Shown here piece by piece: positions 44,449 to 55,509 of a DNA stretch of 64,000 bases (positions within the stretch are counted from its first letter, which is position 1; the number at the start of each line of letters is the position of its first letter). Both the position numbers and the translations under genes were made by a program. The notes beneath the pieces were generated by a model. It ran no database searches. It saw only the letters and a program-made list of their open reading frames with translations, and was not told the DNA's origin. This stretch comes from Rhizobacter sp. Root404. Lineage in GTDB: Bacteria; Pseudomonadota; Gammaproteobacteria; Burkholderiales; Burkholderiaceae_C. The stretch is from assembly GCF_001425865.1 (NCBI RefSeq), contig NZ_LMDS01000004.1, positions 437,515-501,514 of the forward strand. The letters are read 5' to 3'.

Positions 44449-45309
44449 ATGACCAAGACCTTCACCCGTGCCATCGCCGCTGCCGCGCTCGCCCTCGGCA
44501 GCCTCGCCGCCGTCGCGCAGACCACGGTGCTGCGCGTCTCCGCGATCCCCGACGAGGCGCCGACCGAACTGCAACGCAAGTTCAAGCCGCTCGGCGACTA
44601 CCTGAAGCAGGAGACCGGGCTGGACGTGCAGTTCACGCCGGTGACCGACTACGCCGCCGTGGTCGAGGGCCTGGCGAGCAACAAGATCGACCTGGCCTGG
44701 CTCGGCGGCTTCACCTACGTGCAGGCGCGCATCCGCACCAACGGCGGGGTCGTGCCGATCGTGCAGCGCGCCGAGGACGAGAAGTTCACCAGCAAGTTCA
44801 TCGTGCCGGTGGCGAGCCCGGCGAAGACGCTGGCCGATCTGAAGGGGGCCAACTTCGCGTTCGGCGCGCCGTCGTCGACCTCCGGCCACCTGATGCCGCG
44901 CTTCTTCCTGCAGCAGGCCGGCATCAAGCCGGACGCCGATTTCAAGACCGTCGCGTTCTCCGGCGCGCACGATGCGACCGTCGCGTTCGTGGCCTCGGGC
45001 CGCGCCGATGGCGGCGTGCTGAACGCGTCGGTGTGGGACAAGCTGGTCGAGGCCGGCAACCCGAACGCGGCGAAGGTCCGCGTGCTCGCGACCACGCCGC
45101 CCTACTTCGACTACAACTGGACCGTGCGCCCCGGCCTGGACGCCGCGCTGCGCAAGAAGCTGACCGACGCGTTCCTGAAGCTCGACCCGTCCAAGCCCGG
45201 CATGAAGGAGATCATGGACCTGCAGCGCGCCAGCAAGTTCGTGCCGACCACGTCCGCCAACTACGACGGCATCGAATCGGCGGCCAAGTCGGCCGGCCTG
45301 ATCAAGTGA
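44449..45309 (+). CDS. PhnD-like substrate-binding protein, putative selenium oxyanion transporter
   Basis: Periplasmic binding protein of 286 residues with a signal peptide (cleavage near AVAQ). The layout VLRVSAIPDEAPTELQRKF, then DYAAVVEGLASNKIDLAWLG and SSTSGHLMPRFFL is that of the PhnD family. A branch of this family beside selD genes is annotated as putative selenate ABC binding protein; the present gene follows senA by 42 bases, so a selenium ligand is favoured over phosphonate. Direct binding data are lacking. The other ABC genes follow in overlapping order. Confidence 0.85.
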   Translation: MTKTFTRAIAAAALALGSLAAVAQTTVLRVSAIPDEAPTELQRKFKPLGDYLKQETGLDVQFTPVTDYAAVVEGLASNKIDLAWLGGFTYVQARIRTNGGVVPIVQRAEDEKFTSKFIVPVASPAKTLADLKGANFAFGAPSSTSGHLMPRFFLQQAGIKPDADFKTVAFSGAHDATVAFVASGRADGGVLNASVWDKLVEAGNPNAAKVRVLATTPPYFDYNWTVRPGLDAALRKKLTDAFLKLDPSKPGMKEIMDLQRASKFVPTTSANYDGIESAAKSAGLIK

Positions 45310-45316
45310 TCCGACG

Positions 45317-46147
45317 ATGAGCCTGGCGTTCGACCGCGTCGGCCTCGTTCACGCGAACGGCCACCGCGCGCTGCGCGACGTCAGCTTCACGATCGCGGCC
45401 GGCGAGCGCGTCGCGGTGATCGGCCCGTCCGGCGCCGGCAAGACCAGCCTGCTGCGGATCGCGGCGGCCGCGGTGCGGCCCGGCGAGGGGCGCGTCGAGT
45501 TGCTCGGCCAGCACCCGTGGCAACTGGGACCGGGCGAGCTGCGGCGGCTGCGCGCGCGCATCGGTGTGGTCCACCAGGCGCCGCCGATCCCGCCGCGGCT
45601 GCGGGTCGTGACCGCGGTGCTCGCGGGGCGGCTCGGCGCCTGGTCGACGCGGCGCGCGCTGCTGTCGCTGCTGTACCCGTCGGACATCGGCGGGGCGCGC
45701 GCCGCGCTGGCGCGGCTCGACCTCGCCGACCGGGTGTTCGACCGCTGCGACCGGCTCTCGGGCGGCGAACTGCAGCGCGTCGGCATCGCGCGGGTGCTGT
45801 ACCAGGCGCCGCCGCTGCTGATCGCCGACGAGCCGGTGTCGGCGCTCGATCCGTCGCTGTCCGACCTGGCGATCGGCGAACTGGTCGCGCAATCGGAGCG
45901 CGACGGGGCCACGCTGCTCGCCTCGCTGCACGCGGTCGACCTGGCGCTGAAGTGGTTCCCGCGCATCGTCGGGCTGCGCAGCGGCGAGCTGGTGTTCGAC
46001 CGACCGGCCGACCAGGTCAGCGCGGCCATGCTGCACGCGCTCTACGCCACCGAGGGCCGCACGCTGCCAACCCAGTCGAGCGACCTGCAGCTGCCGCCGC
46101 CGACCGGCGACAACGTGCTGCCGCTGGTGCGGCCGGGCTGTCGATGA
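45317..46147 (+). CDS. PhnC-like ABC transporter ATP-binding subunit
   Basis: A 276-residue cytoplasmic ATPase that powers the importer. It has the P-loop GPSGAGKTSLLRI near residue 37, Q-loop VVHQAPPIP, signature RLSGGELQRVGIAR, Walker B LLIADEPVSALDPS and H-loop LASLHAVDLAL. The C-terminal tail is Pro/Gln-rich. It lies 7 bases after the binding protein gene, and its stop overlaps the first permease start by 4 bases. The substrate is inferred from the operon: selenium oxyanion. Confidence 0.9.
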   Translation: MSLAFDRVGLVHANGHRALRDVSFTIAAGERVAVIGPSGAGKTSLLRIAAAAVRPGEGRVELLGQHPWQLGPGELRRLRARIGVVHQAPPIPPRLRVVTAVLAGRLGAWSTRRALLSLLYPSDIGGARAALARLDLADRVFDRCDRLSGGELQRVGIARVLYQAPPLLIADEPVSALDPSLSDLAIGELVAQSERDGATLLASLHAVDLALKWFPRIVGLRSGELVFDRPADQVSAAMLHALYATEGRTLPTQSSDLQLPPPTGDNVLPLVRPGCR

Positions 46148-46986
46148 GCGCGGTGCTCGACCCGCGCGCGGACATGCCGCGCGACCCGCTCGCGCTGCGC
46201 CGCGCCGGCCTGACGCTGCTGGCGATCGTGTTGCTGTGGCCGCTGCTGCAGCTGGCCGAGTTCCGCCCGGCCGCGCTGTTCGATGCCGGCAACCTGCGGG
46301 TGATGGGCAGCTTCCTCGCCGGCTTCCTGCCGCCGGCCACCTCGGGCGACTTCCTCGCGCTGCTGCTGCGCGCCACGCTCGAGACGCTGGCGATGGCGAC
46401 CGCCGGGGTCACGCTGGCGGCGCTGATCGCGGTGCCGCTGGCGTTCGCGATGACGGGCGCGTTGTCGGTCTCGTCCATCGGTCCGGGGCGTGCGGTCTGG
46501 CGCGGCCGCACCGTTCGCGGCGCCGCGCGGCTGCTGCTGATGACGCTGCGCGCGGTGCCCGAGGTCGTGTGGGCGCTGTTGCTGGTGCACGCGCTCGGCC
46601 TCGGCCCGGCGGCCGGCGTGTTCGCGATTGCGATCACCTACGGCGGCATGCTCGGCAAGGTCTACGCCGAGATCCTCGAATCGAGCGATGGCCGCGCCGC
46701 ACGCGCGCTGCTGGAAGCGGGCAGCGGGCGCGTCGCCGCGCTGTGCTACGGGCTGATCCCGCAGGCGGCGCAGGAACTGGCCTCGTACACCGTGTACCGC
46801 TGGGAGTGCGCGGTGCGCGCGTCGGTCGTGATGGGGTTCGTCGGCGCCGGCGGGCTCGGTCAGCTGATGGACCAGTCGATGAAGATGCTCAACGGCGGCG
46901 AGGCCAGCACCATCCTGCTGACCTTCCTGCTGCTGGTGCTGCTGGCCGACGCGCTCAGCGCCGGGTTGCGCAAGCTGCTGTCATGA
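46144..46986 (+). CDS. PhnE-like ABC permease 1
   Basis: Inner-membrane permease of 280 residues with about six helices. The motif RAVPEVVWALLLVHALGLGP is the typical start of the coupling region, and the C-terminal loop IPQAAQELASYTVYRWEC followed by GFVGAGGLGQLM carries the EAA-like motif that docks the ATPase. It overlaps its neighbours by 4 bases on both sides. Two different permeases in one operon imply a heterodimeric channel. Confidence 0.88.
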   Translation: MSAVLDPRADMPRDPLALRRAGLTLLAIVLLWPLLQLAEFRPAALFDAGNLRVMGSFLAGFLPPATSGDFLALLLRATLETLAMATAGVTLAALIAVPLAFAMTGALSVSSIGPGRAVWRGRTVRGAARLLLMTLRAVPEVVWALLLVHALGLGPAAGVFAIAITYGGMLGKVYAEILESSDGRAARALLEAGSGRVAALCYGLIPQAAQELASYTVYRWECAVRASVVMGFVGAGGLGQLMDQSMKMLNGGEASTILLTFLLLVLLADALSAGLRKLLS

Positions 46987-47822
46987 CGCCGACGACCGAC
47001 CCCGAGACAGACGCAACCACGACGCGCGCCGATCGCGCGCAGGCCGCCGGCCCGTGCCTGACCTGCGTGCTGGCGCTGTCGGCGCTGCTGATCGCGATCG
47101 TCGCGAGCTTCGCCTACCTGAAGCTCGATGTCGCCGGCCTGTTCTCGGCCGAATCGGGCCGCGCGATGCGCAAGTTCGCGGCCGAGTTCATGAGCCCCGA
47201 CCTGTCCGCGCCGTTCCTCGCGAAGACGGCGTGGGCCGCGCTGCAGACGGTCGCGGTCTCGGCGCTCGGCACCCTGCTGGCCGGCGTGGCCGGCGCGCTG
47301 CTTGCGCTGCCGGCCGCGGGCCGCTTCGGCAGCGCGCCGCGCGCGCTCGCGCGCCTGCTGCTGAACGTGCTGCGCAGCGTGCCGGAGCTGGTCTGGGCGA
47401 CGCTGATGGTGCTCGCGGCCGGACTCGGCCCGTTCGCCGGCGCACTGGCGCTGGCGCTGCACACGACCGGCGTGTTCGGCCGGCTGTTCGGCGAGACGCT
47501 CGATAACGCGCCGTCCGCGCCCGAGCGCGCGCTGCGCGATGCCGGCGGCGGCGCGGTCGCGGCCTTCGTCTACGGCATGCTGCCGCTGGCGGCGCCGCAG
47601 TGGGTGGCGTATGGCCTCTACCGCTGGGAGATGAACATCCGCATGGCCGCGGTGCTCGGCTTCGTCGGCGCCGGCGGACTCGGTCAGATGCTGTACTTCC
47701 ACCTCTCGCTGTTCCAGCAGGCGCAGGCGGCCACGGTGCTGCTGGCGATGTTCGTGCTGGTGATCGGGGTCGATGCGGCCAGCGCCTACGTGCGGCGCGG
47801 CCTGGCGCCGGCGCGCGGCTAG
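46983..47822 (+). CDS. PhnE-like ABC permease 2
   Basis: Second permease, 279 residues, with an N-terminal hydrophilic Asp/Thr-rich tail of about 25 residues, then about six helices. RSVPELVWATLMVLAAGLGP and the docking loop LPLAAPQWVAYGLYRWEM with GFVGAGGLGQML mirror the first permease, so the pair came from duplication. It ends 4 bases before maf, which lies on the opposite strand, and is the last gene of the selenium module. Confidence 0.88.
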   Translation: MTPTTDPETDATTTRADRAQAAGPCLTCVLALSALLIAIVASFAYLKLDVAGLFSAESGRAMRKFAAEFMSPDLSAPFLAKTAWAALQTVAVSALGTLLAGVAGALLALPAAGRFGSAPRALARLLLNVLRSVPELVWATLMVLAAGLGPFAGALALALHTTGVFGRLFGETLDNAPSAPERALRDAGGGAVAAFVYGMLPLAAPQWVAYGLYRWEMNIRMAAVLGFVGAGGLGQMLYFHLSLFQQAQAATVLLAMFVLVIGVDAASAYVRRGLAPARG

Positions 47823-47826
47823 AACG

Positions 47827-48450
47827 TCAGGGCCAGCCGGCGCGGCGCAGCAGCTGCGCGGTCTCGAACAGCGGCAGCCCCATGATCCCCGAGTAGCTGC
47901 CTTCGATGCGCTCGATCCAGCCGGCGTACGCGCTCTGGATCGCGTACGCGCCGGCCTTGCCGAAGGGCTCGCCGCTGGCGACATAGGCGTCGATCGCCGC
48001 CGGCGGCATCGGCGCGACATGCACGCGCGAGGTGCTGACCGCCAGCCACGAACGCCGGCCGACGTGCAGCGCGACCGCGGTGATCACGCGGTGGGTGCGG
48101 CCCGCGAGCAGCGTCAGCGTCGCGCGCGCATCGTCCGCATCAGCCGGCTTGCCGAGGATGCGACGGCCGAGCGCGACGGTGGTGTCGGCGCACAGGATCG
48201 GCGCGTCGGGCAACCCGCGTTGCTGCAGCCGTTCGCGCGCCGCCTTCAGCTTGGCGCGGGTCACGCGCTCGACGTAGGCGGCCGGCAGTTCGCCGGCGCG
48301 CTCGGCCTCCAGCGCCTCGGCGTCTTCGTCCGCACCGGGCAGCAGCAGCTCGTGGCGCACGCCGATCTGGTCGAGCAGCTGGCGGCGGCGCGGGCTCTGC
48401 GAGGCGAGGTAGATGAACAGTCCGCCGCCGGGCCGCCCGAAGGCGGACAC
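47827..48450 (-). CDS. maf: Maf nucleotide pyrophosphatase
   Basis: Hydrolyses non-canonical nucleoside triphosphates (dTTP/UTP-type or m7GTP-type) to monophosphates. The family start [18 protein letters not shown], the active-site segment [16 protein letters not shown] and the end [18 protein letters not shown] are present. The start is uncertain: the frame is open to a GTG at 48501, but residues before the conserved core are encoded by a repeat element (48420-48492). A GTG at 48450 preceded by GAGGGGGAG is chosen here. In many proteobacteria rng follows maf; here the selenium module intervenes. Confidence 0.9.
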   Translation of the reverse strand: MSAFGRPGGGLFIYLASQSPRRRQLLDQIGVRHELLLPGADEDAEALEAERAGELPAAYVERVTRAKLKAARERLQQRGLPDAPILCADTTVALGRRILGKPADADDARATLTLLAGRTHRVITAVALHVGRRSWLAVSTSRVHVAPMPPAAIDAYVASGEPFGKAGAYAIQSAYAGWIERIEGSYSGIMGLPLFETAQLLRRAGWP

Positions 48451-48492
48451 TCCCCCTCGGGGGGGCGACGACGAAGTCGTCTTGGGGGTCAC
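48420..48492. repeat. GC-rich palindromic repeat, REP-like
   Basis: About 73 bases made of inverted repeats: GTCCGCC...GGCGGAC around the stretch ccgggccgcccgaa, a C-rich/G-rich block CCCCCTCGGGGGGG, and GACGACgaaGTCGTC. I recall very similar dispersed elements in Burkholderiales genomes. It falls within the 5' end of maf and the 3' edge of rlmH, so part may be translated. Only one copy is in the window. Confidence 0.65.
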
Positions 48493-48493
48493 A

Positions 48494-48961
48494 TTACTCA
48501 CGGTGATAGGGGTGGTTCACCATCACCGTCCACGCGCGGTACAGCGCCTCGGCGAGCAGCACGCGCACGAACGCGTGCGGCAGCGTCAGTTCGGACAGGC
48601 GCAAGGTCTCGTCGGCGCTCGCCTTGAGGACAGGATCGAGGCCGTCCGGCCCGCCGATCACGAACGCGACGTCACGCCCGTCATGCAGCCAGGCCTTCAT
48701 CCGCTCGGCCAGCTGCACCGTCGTGACCCGCGTGCCGCGCTCGTCGAGCACGATGCGCCGCACGCCGCGCGGCAGCGCCGCCTGCAGCCGCACTGCCTCG
48801 GCGGCCATCAGTTGCGCGGCGGTCTTCTGGCCGCGCGTCTCGGCTTTCACGGCGTGCAGTTCCAGCCGCATCTCGGGCGGGAAGCGCTTCTCGAACTCGG
48901 CATAGGCCGTCTGCGCCCAGGCCGGCTGGCGCTGGCCGACCGCGACGACCAGCAACTTCAT
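48494..48961 (-). CDS. rlmH: 23S rRNA (pseudouridine-1915-N3)-methyltransferase RlmH
   Basis: A 155-residue SPOUT-class methyltransferase that acts on 70S ribosomes. The start [10 protein letters not shown], the central block [19 protein letters not shown] and the SAM-binding knot [13 protein letters not shown] with [23 protein letters not shown] are diagnostic; it ends NHPYHRE as usual. It overlaps the rsfS stop by 4 bases. The order nadD-rsfS-rlmH-maf is typical. Confidence 0.96.
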   Translation of the reverse strand: MKLLVVAVGQRQPAWAQTAYAEFEKRFPPEMRLELHAVKAETRGQKTAAQLMAAEAVRLQAALPRGVRRIVLDERGTRVTTVQLAERMKAWLHDGRDVAFVIGGPDGLDPVLKASADETLRLSELTLPHAFVRVLLAEALYRAWTVMVNHPYHRE

Positions 48962-49636
48962 GCGCGGCGCGCGGGCGCCTTCTTCGCGACGGCCTTCTTC
49001 GCGGGCGCCGACTTGGCCGACGCCGACTTGACGCCGACGGTGCGCGTCACGCCCCGACCGACCGGAGCGGCCGGCTTCTTCTTCGTCGGGGTCTTGCCGA
49101 CGACCATCAGCTTCTTCACGACCGGGATGCTCTTGGCCGGGGCTTTCTTCGCCGGCGCCTTCGCGGCGGCCTTCTTCGCCACGGTCTTGGCGGGCGCGCG
49201 GGCCGGCGTCTTCGCCGCGGGCGCCTTCCTGGCTGCGACCTTCTTGGCAGCAGACTTCTTCGCCGGCGCTTCCGGTTCGGCGGCCTTCACGAGGCGGGTG
49301 GCGCCGGTCGCCAGCTTCATGTTGACCGGCTTGTCACCCCAGATTTCCTCGAGGTGGTAGTAATCGCGGATCGTCGGCTGCATCACGTGGACCACGGCCG
49401 CGCCGCAGTCGATGATGATCCACTCGCCGTTGCCCTCGCCCTCGGTGCGGGGCACCGGGTAGCCCGCCTGCTTGACCGCGTCGCGCACGCTGGAGGCCAG
49501 CGATTTGGTCTGCCGGTTGCTCGTGCCCGAGGCGATGATCACGCGCTCGAACAGGGCCGACAGGTGTTCGGTGTTGAACACGACGATGTTCTGGGCCTTG
49601 ACGTCTTCCAGTCCATCGACGATGACGCGTTGCAGT

Positions 49637-49650
<14 letters not shown>
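48958..49650 (-). CDS. rsfS: Ribosomal silencing factor RsfS with Ala/Lys-rich tail
   Basis: Residues 1-115 are a normal RsfS domain ([20 protein letters not shown], then [14 protein letters not shown] and [10 protein letters not shown]), which binds uL14 and blocks subunit joining in stationary phase. The remaining 115 residues are a low-complexity tail rich in Ala, Lys, Pro and Val ([20 protein letters not shown] and similar), like histone H1-type bacterial proteins. The family usually stops near 110-130 residues. The tail may bind RNA or DNA; that is inferred. The gene overlaps nadD by 14 bases. Confidence 0.93.
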
Positions 49651-51800
<2,150 letters not shown>

Positions 51801-51805
51801 GACGT

Positions 51806-53092
51806 TCAGCGCTTGATCGCGCGGTATCCGATGTCGCGACGGTATTGCGCGCCATCGAAGTGGATGCCGCGCAGCACGTCGTAGGCGCGCTGCTGCGCCA
51901 GCTTGACCGAGTCCCCCAGCGCGGTGACGCACAGCACACGGCCGCCGGCGGTCACGGGGCCGGTGCTGCCGGGCGCGGTGCCGGCATGGAACACCATCGC
52001 ATCGGGCGCGTCGGCCGGCAGGTGGGTGATCGGATCGCCCTTGCGCGGCGCGAGCGGGTAGCCGGCGGCCGCCATCACGACGCCGAGCGCGACGCGGCGG
52101 TCCCATTCGAGCTCGACCTTGTCGAGCGTCCCGTCGGTCGCGTGCATCAGCACGTCGAACAGGTCGCTCTTGAGCCGCATCATGATCGGCTGGGTCTCGG
52201 GGTCGCCCATCCGGCAGTTGAACTCGACGGTGCGCGGCTGGCCGCTCGAATCGATCATCAGCCCGGCGTACAGGAAGCCGGTGAAGACGATGCCGTCCTT
52301 CGCCATGCCGGCGATGGTCGGGTGGATGATCTCGTGCATCACCTTGGCGTGGACGTTCGGCGTGACCACCGGCGCCGGCGAGTACGCGCCCATGCCGCCG
52401 GTGTTCGGGCCCTGGTCGTCGTCGAGCAGGCGCTTGTGGTCCTGGCTGGTCGCGAGCGAGACGACGTTCTTGCCGTCGCACATCACAATGAAGCTGGCCT
52501 CCTCGCCCTCGAGGAACTGCTCGATCACGACCCGCGCCTGGCCGGCGTTGTGCTGCACGCCGAGCTTGTTGTCGCTGTCGCTGAGCATCCAGTCGATCGC
52601 CTCGTGGGCCTGCGGCAGGCTCATCGCGACGACCACGCCCTTGCCGGCCGCCAGGCCGTCGGCCTTGATGACGATCGGCGCACCCTGCGCGTCGACGTAC
52701 GCATGCGCCGCCTTCGCGTCGGTGAAGGTCTCGAACGCGGCGGTCGGGATGTGGTGGCGCTGCATGAACGCCTTCGCGAAGGCCTTCGAGCTCTCCAGCT
52801 GCGCCGCCGCCTGCGTCGGCCCGAACACGCGCAGCCCGCGGGCGCGGAACAGGTCGACGATGCCGCCGGCCAGCGGCCCCTCCGGCCCGACGACGGTGAC
52901 CGCGACCTTCTCGGCCTGCGCGAAGTCGGCAATGGCCGCGTAGTCGGTCAGCCCGACGTTGGTGAGCTTGGGGTCGGCGGCCGTGCCGCCATTGCCCGGC
53001 GCGACGAACACCGTCTGCACCTTGGGCGATTGCGCGAGCTTCCAGGCGAGCGCGTGCTCGCGGCCGCCGTTGCCGATGACGAGAACCTTCAT
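51806..53092 (-). CDS. purD: Phosphoribosylamine-glycine ligase
   Basis: Purine-synthesis enzyme of 428 residues (GAR synthetase). It has the N-terminal MKVLVIGNGGREHALAWKL, the ATP-grasp block PIVIKADGLAAGKGVVVA, the site DDDQGPNTGGMGAYSPAPV and the metal-binding EFNCRMGDPETQP. It ends with the usual short C-terminal domain. It follows yebC by 10 bases and is followed by the acyltransferase gene. Confidence 0.97.
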   Translation of the reverse strand: MKVLVIGNGGREHALAWKLAQSPKVQTVFVAPGNGGTAADPKLTNVGLTDYAAIADFAQAEKVAVTVVGPEGPLAGGIVDLFRARGLRVFGPTQAAAQLESSKAFAKAFMQRHHIPTAAFETFTDAKAAHAYVDAQGAPIVIKADGLAAGKGVVVAMSLPQAHEAIDWMLSDSDNKLGVQHNAGQARVVIEQFLEGEEASFIVMCDGKNVVSLATSQDHKRLLDDDQGPNTGGMGAYSPAPVVTPNVHAKVMHEIIHPTIAGMAKDGIVFTGFLYAGLMIDSSGQPRTVEFNCRMGDPETQPIMMRLKSDLFDVLMHATDGTLDKVELEWDRRVALGVVMAAAGYPLAPRKGDPITHLPADAPDAMVFHAGTAPGSTGPVTAGGRVLCVTALGDSVKLAQQRAYDVLRGIHFDGAQYRRDIGYRAIKR

Positions 53093-53102
53093 GCGGCGGC
53101 CT

Positions 53103-53828
53103 TCATTCGGAGATCTCGGCGTTGTGGTACAGCTCCTGCACGTCGTCCAGGTCCTCGATCATGTCGAGCAGTTTCTGCATGCGCTGGCCGTCCCCGCCCG
53201 ACAACGCGATCGTGTTCTCGGCGCGCATCGTGACCTCGGCGACGTCGGGCTTCAGGCCCGCGGCCTCGAGCGCCGCCTTCACGGCCTCGAACCCGGGCGG
53301 CGCGCACAGCACCTCGATCGCACCGTCGTCGTCGGTGACCACATCGTCGGCGCCCGCTTCGAGCGCGACTTCCATCACCTTGTCCTCGCTGGTGCCGGGC
53401 GCGAACACGAACTGGCCGACATGCTTGAACTGGAACGCGACCGAGCCTTCGGTGCCCATGTTGCCGCCGTACTTGCTGAACGCGTGGCGCACCTCGGCCA
53501 CCGTGCGGACGCGGTTGTCCGTCATGCAGTCGACGATGATCGCGGCGCCGCCGATGCCGTAGCCCTCGTAGCGGATCTCCTCGTAGTTCACGCCTTCGAG
53601 GTTGCCGGTGGCCTTGTCGATGTTCTTCTTGACCGTGTCGGCCGGCATGTTGGCCGCCTTGGCCTTCTCGACCGCCAGCCGCAGCCGCGGGTTCATCGCC
53701 AGGTCGCCGCCGCCCTGGCGGGCCGCGACGGTGATTTCACGGATCACGCGGGTCCAGATCTTGCCGCGCTTCTCGTCCTGGCGGCCCTTGCGGTGCTGGA
53801 TATTGGCCCATTTGGAATGACCGGCCAT
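53103..53828 (-). CDS. yebC: YebC/PmpR-family translation factor or regulator
   Basis: A 241-residue cytoplasmic protein. It starts [20 protein letters not shown], the invariant family signature, followed by [20 protein letters not shown] and [14 protein letters not shown]. YebC proteins have been described both as DNA-binding regulators and as factors aiding translation of proline stretches. The ATG at 53828 is the family start; upstream in-frame sequence is antisense to the DUF853 gene. It is the first gene of this minus-strand operon. Confidence 0.95.
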   Translation of the reverse strand: MAGHSKWANIQHRKGRQDEKRGKIWTRVIREITVAARQGGGDLAMNPRLRLAVEKAKAANMPADTVKKNIDKATGNLEGVNYEEIRYEGYGIGGAAIIVDCMTDNRVRTVAEVRHAFSKYGGNMGTEGSVAFQFKHVGQFVFAPGTSEDKVMEVALEAGADDVVTDDDGAIEVLCAPPGFEAVKAALEAAGLKPDVAEVTMRAENTIALSGGDGQRMQKLLDMIEDLDDVQELYHNAEISE

Positions 53829-53928
53829 GAGGCTCCCTTTGTGCAGCAGCGCCGACGCGCCGACCGCGATGTTTGTTCGATAGACTCGAATTTTACTTGG
53901 GGCCGCGGCCCCCACCGGAGCACCGACG

Positions 53929-55500
53929 ATGGCCGAGCCGATCCTGATTGCCAAACACGACAAGACCGAGTGTTTCCTGCTGCCGGCGCTGGCCAACCGC
54001 CACGGCCTGATCACCGGCGCCACCGGCACCGGCAAGACGATCACGCTGCAGACCCTGGCCGAGAACTTCAGCCGCCTGGGCGTGCCCGTCTTCATGGCCG
54101 ACGTGAAGGGCGACCTGACCGGCATCACCCAGAGCGGCACGGTCGGCGCCAAGCTCGCGGCGGTGCTGAAGGAGCGCGGGATCGAGCCGTCGCCCGCGGT
54201 CGCCTGCCCCGCCACACTGTGGGACGTGTTCGCGACCGACAAGGCGGCCCAGGGCCATCCGGTGCGCGCGACCGTCAGCGACATGGGGCCGCTGCTGCTG
54301 TCGCGCATGCTCGCGCTCAATGAGATCCAGCAGGGCGTGCTGCAGCTCGTCTTCAAGATCGCCGACGACAACGGCCTGCTGCTGCTCGACCTGAAAGACC
54401 TGCGCGCGATGCTGCAGTACGTCGGCGACAACAGCGCCCAGTTCACGACCGAGTACGGCAACGTCAGCGCCGCCAGCATCGGTGCGATCCAGCGCGGCAT
54501 CCTGCAGATCGACCAGCAGGGCGGCGACCGCTTCTTCGGCGAGCCGATGCTGAACATCGCCGACTTCATGCAGACGGTCGATGGCAAGGGCGTCGTCAAC
54601 ATCCTCGCCGCCGACCAGCTGATGAACGCGCCGCGGCTGTACGCGACCTTCCTGCTGTGGATGCTCAGCGAGCTGTTCGAGCAGCTGCCCGAGGTCGGCG
54701 ACCTCGACCAGCCGAAGCTGGTGTTCTTCTTCGACGAGGCCCACCTGCTGTTCAACGAGGCGCCGAAGGCGCTGGTCGAGCGCATCGAGCTGGTCGTGCG
54801 GCTGGTGCGCAGCAAGGGCGTCGGCGTCTACTTCGTGACGCAGAACCCGCTCGACATCCCCGACACCGTGCTCGCGCAGCTCGGCAACCGCGTGCAGCAC
54901 GCACTGCGCGCGTTCACGCCGCGCGACCAGAAGGCCGTGAAGGCGGCGGCGAGCACGATGCGCGCGAACCCGGGGCTGGACATCGAGACCGCGATCACCG
55001 AGCTCGCGGTCGGCGAGGCGCTGGTCAGCCTGCTCGACGAGAAGGGCCGGCCGAGCGTGACGCAGCGCGTGTTCGTGATCCCGCCCGGCAGCCAGATCGG
55101 GCCGATCACGCCGGCGCAACGCCAGGCGCTGATCGCCGGCTCGCTGGTCGCGGGCGTCTACGAGAAGGCGGTCGACCGCGACTCGGCTTACGAGAAGCTG
55201 AAGGGCCGCGCGGTCGCCAGCGCCGACGCGGCGCCGTCGTCGGAGGTCCCGTCGACCCGGCTGCCGCCGACCGGCACCGCCAGCGTGCCCGGCGGCCCGT
55301 CGGCCACGTCGAACGGCGACGGCGGCCTGCTCGGCGGGCTGAAGGACGTGCTGTTCGGCAGCACCGGCCCGCGCGGCGGCAAGCACGAGGGGCTGGCCGA
55401 GGCGGCGGCACGTTCGGCGGTGCGCACGATCGGCTCGAGCGTCGGCCGCGAGATCATCCGCGGCGTGCTGGGCAGCCTGCTGGGCGGCAGGAAGCGCTGA
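53929..55500 (+). CDS. HerA-like DUF853 ATPase (YjgR type)
   Basis: A 523-residue protein of the helicase HerA-like C-terminal family. The P-loop [19 protein letters not shown] is near residue 30, with [11 protein letters not shown] following, the Walker [20 protein letters not shown] near 265 and the arginine-finger region [20 protein letters not shown] near 310. The C-terminal 100 residues are Pro/Ser-rich and Gly-rich and probably disordered. The function is unknown; a role in DNA translocation is suggested by the family. It is divergent from yebC with about 100 bases between. Confidence 0.92.
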   Translation: MAEPILIAKHDKTECFLLPALANRHGLITGATGTGKTITLQTLAENFSRLGVPVFMADVKGDLTGITQSGTVGAKLAAVLKERGIEPSPAVACPATLWDVFATDKAAQGHPVRATVSDMGPLLLSRMLALNEIQQGVLQLVFKIADDNGLLLLDLKDLRAMLQYVGDNSAQFTTEYGNVSAASIGAIQRGILQIDQQGGDRFFGEPMLNIADFMQTVDGKGVVNILAADQLMNAPRLYATFLLWMLSELFEQLPEVGDLDQPKLVFFFDEAHLLFNEAPKALVERIELVVRLVRSKGVGVYFVTQNPLDIPDTVLAQLGNRVQHALRAFTPRDQKAVKAAASTMRANPGLDIETAITELAVGEALVSLLDEKGRPSVTQRVFVIPPGSQIGPITPAQRQALIAGSLVAGVYEKAVDRDSAYEKLKGRAVASADAAPSSEVPSTRLPPTGTASVPGGPSATSNGDGGLLGGLKDVLFGSTGPRGGKHEGLAEAAARSAVRTIGSSVGREIIRGVLGSLLGGRKR

Positions 55501-55509
55501 GGCGGCGCG

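Noticed and set aside
42226..44970. 914-codon minus-strand open frame across senA and the binding-protein gene
   Set aside because: Out of frame with senB for its left part and without recognisable domains; senA and the binding protein on the plus strand explain the region.
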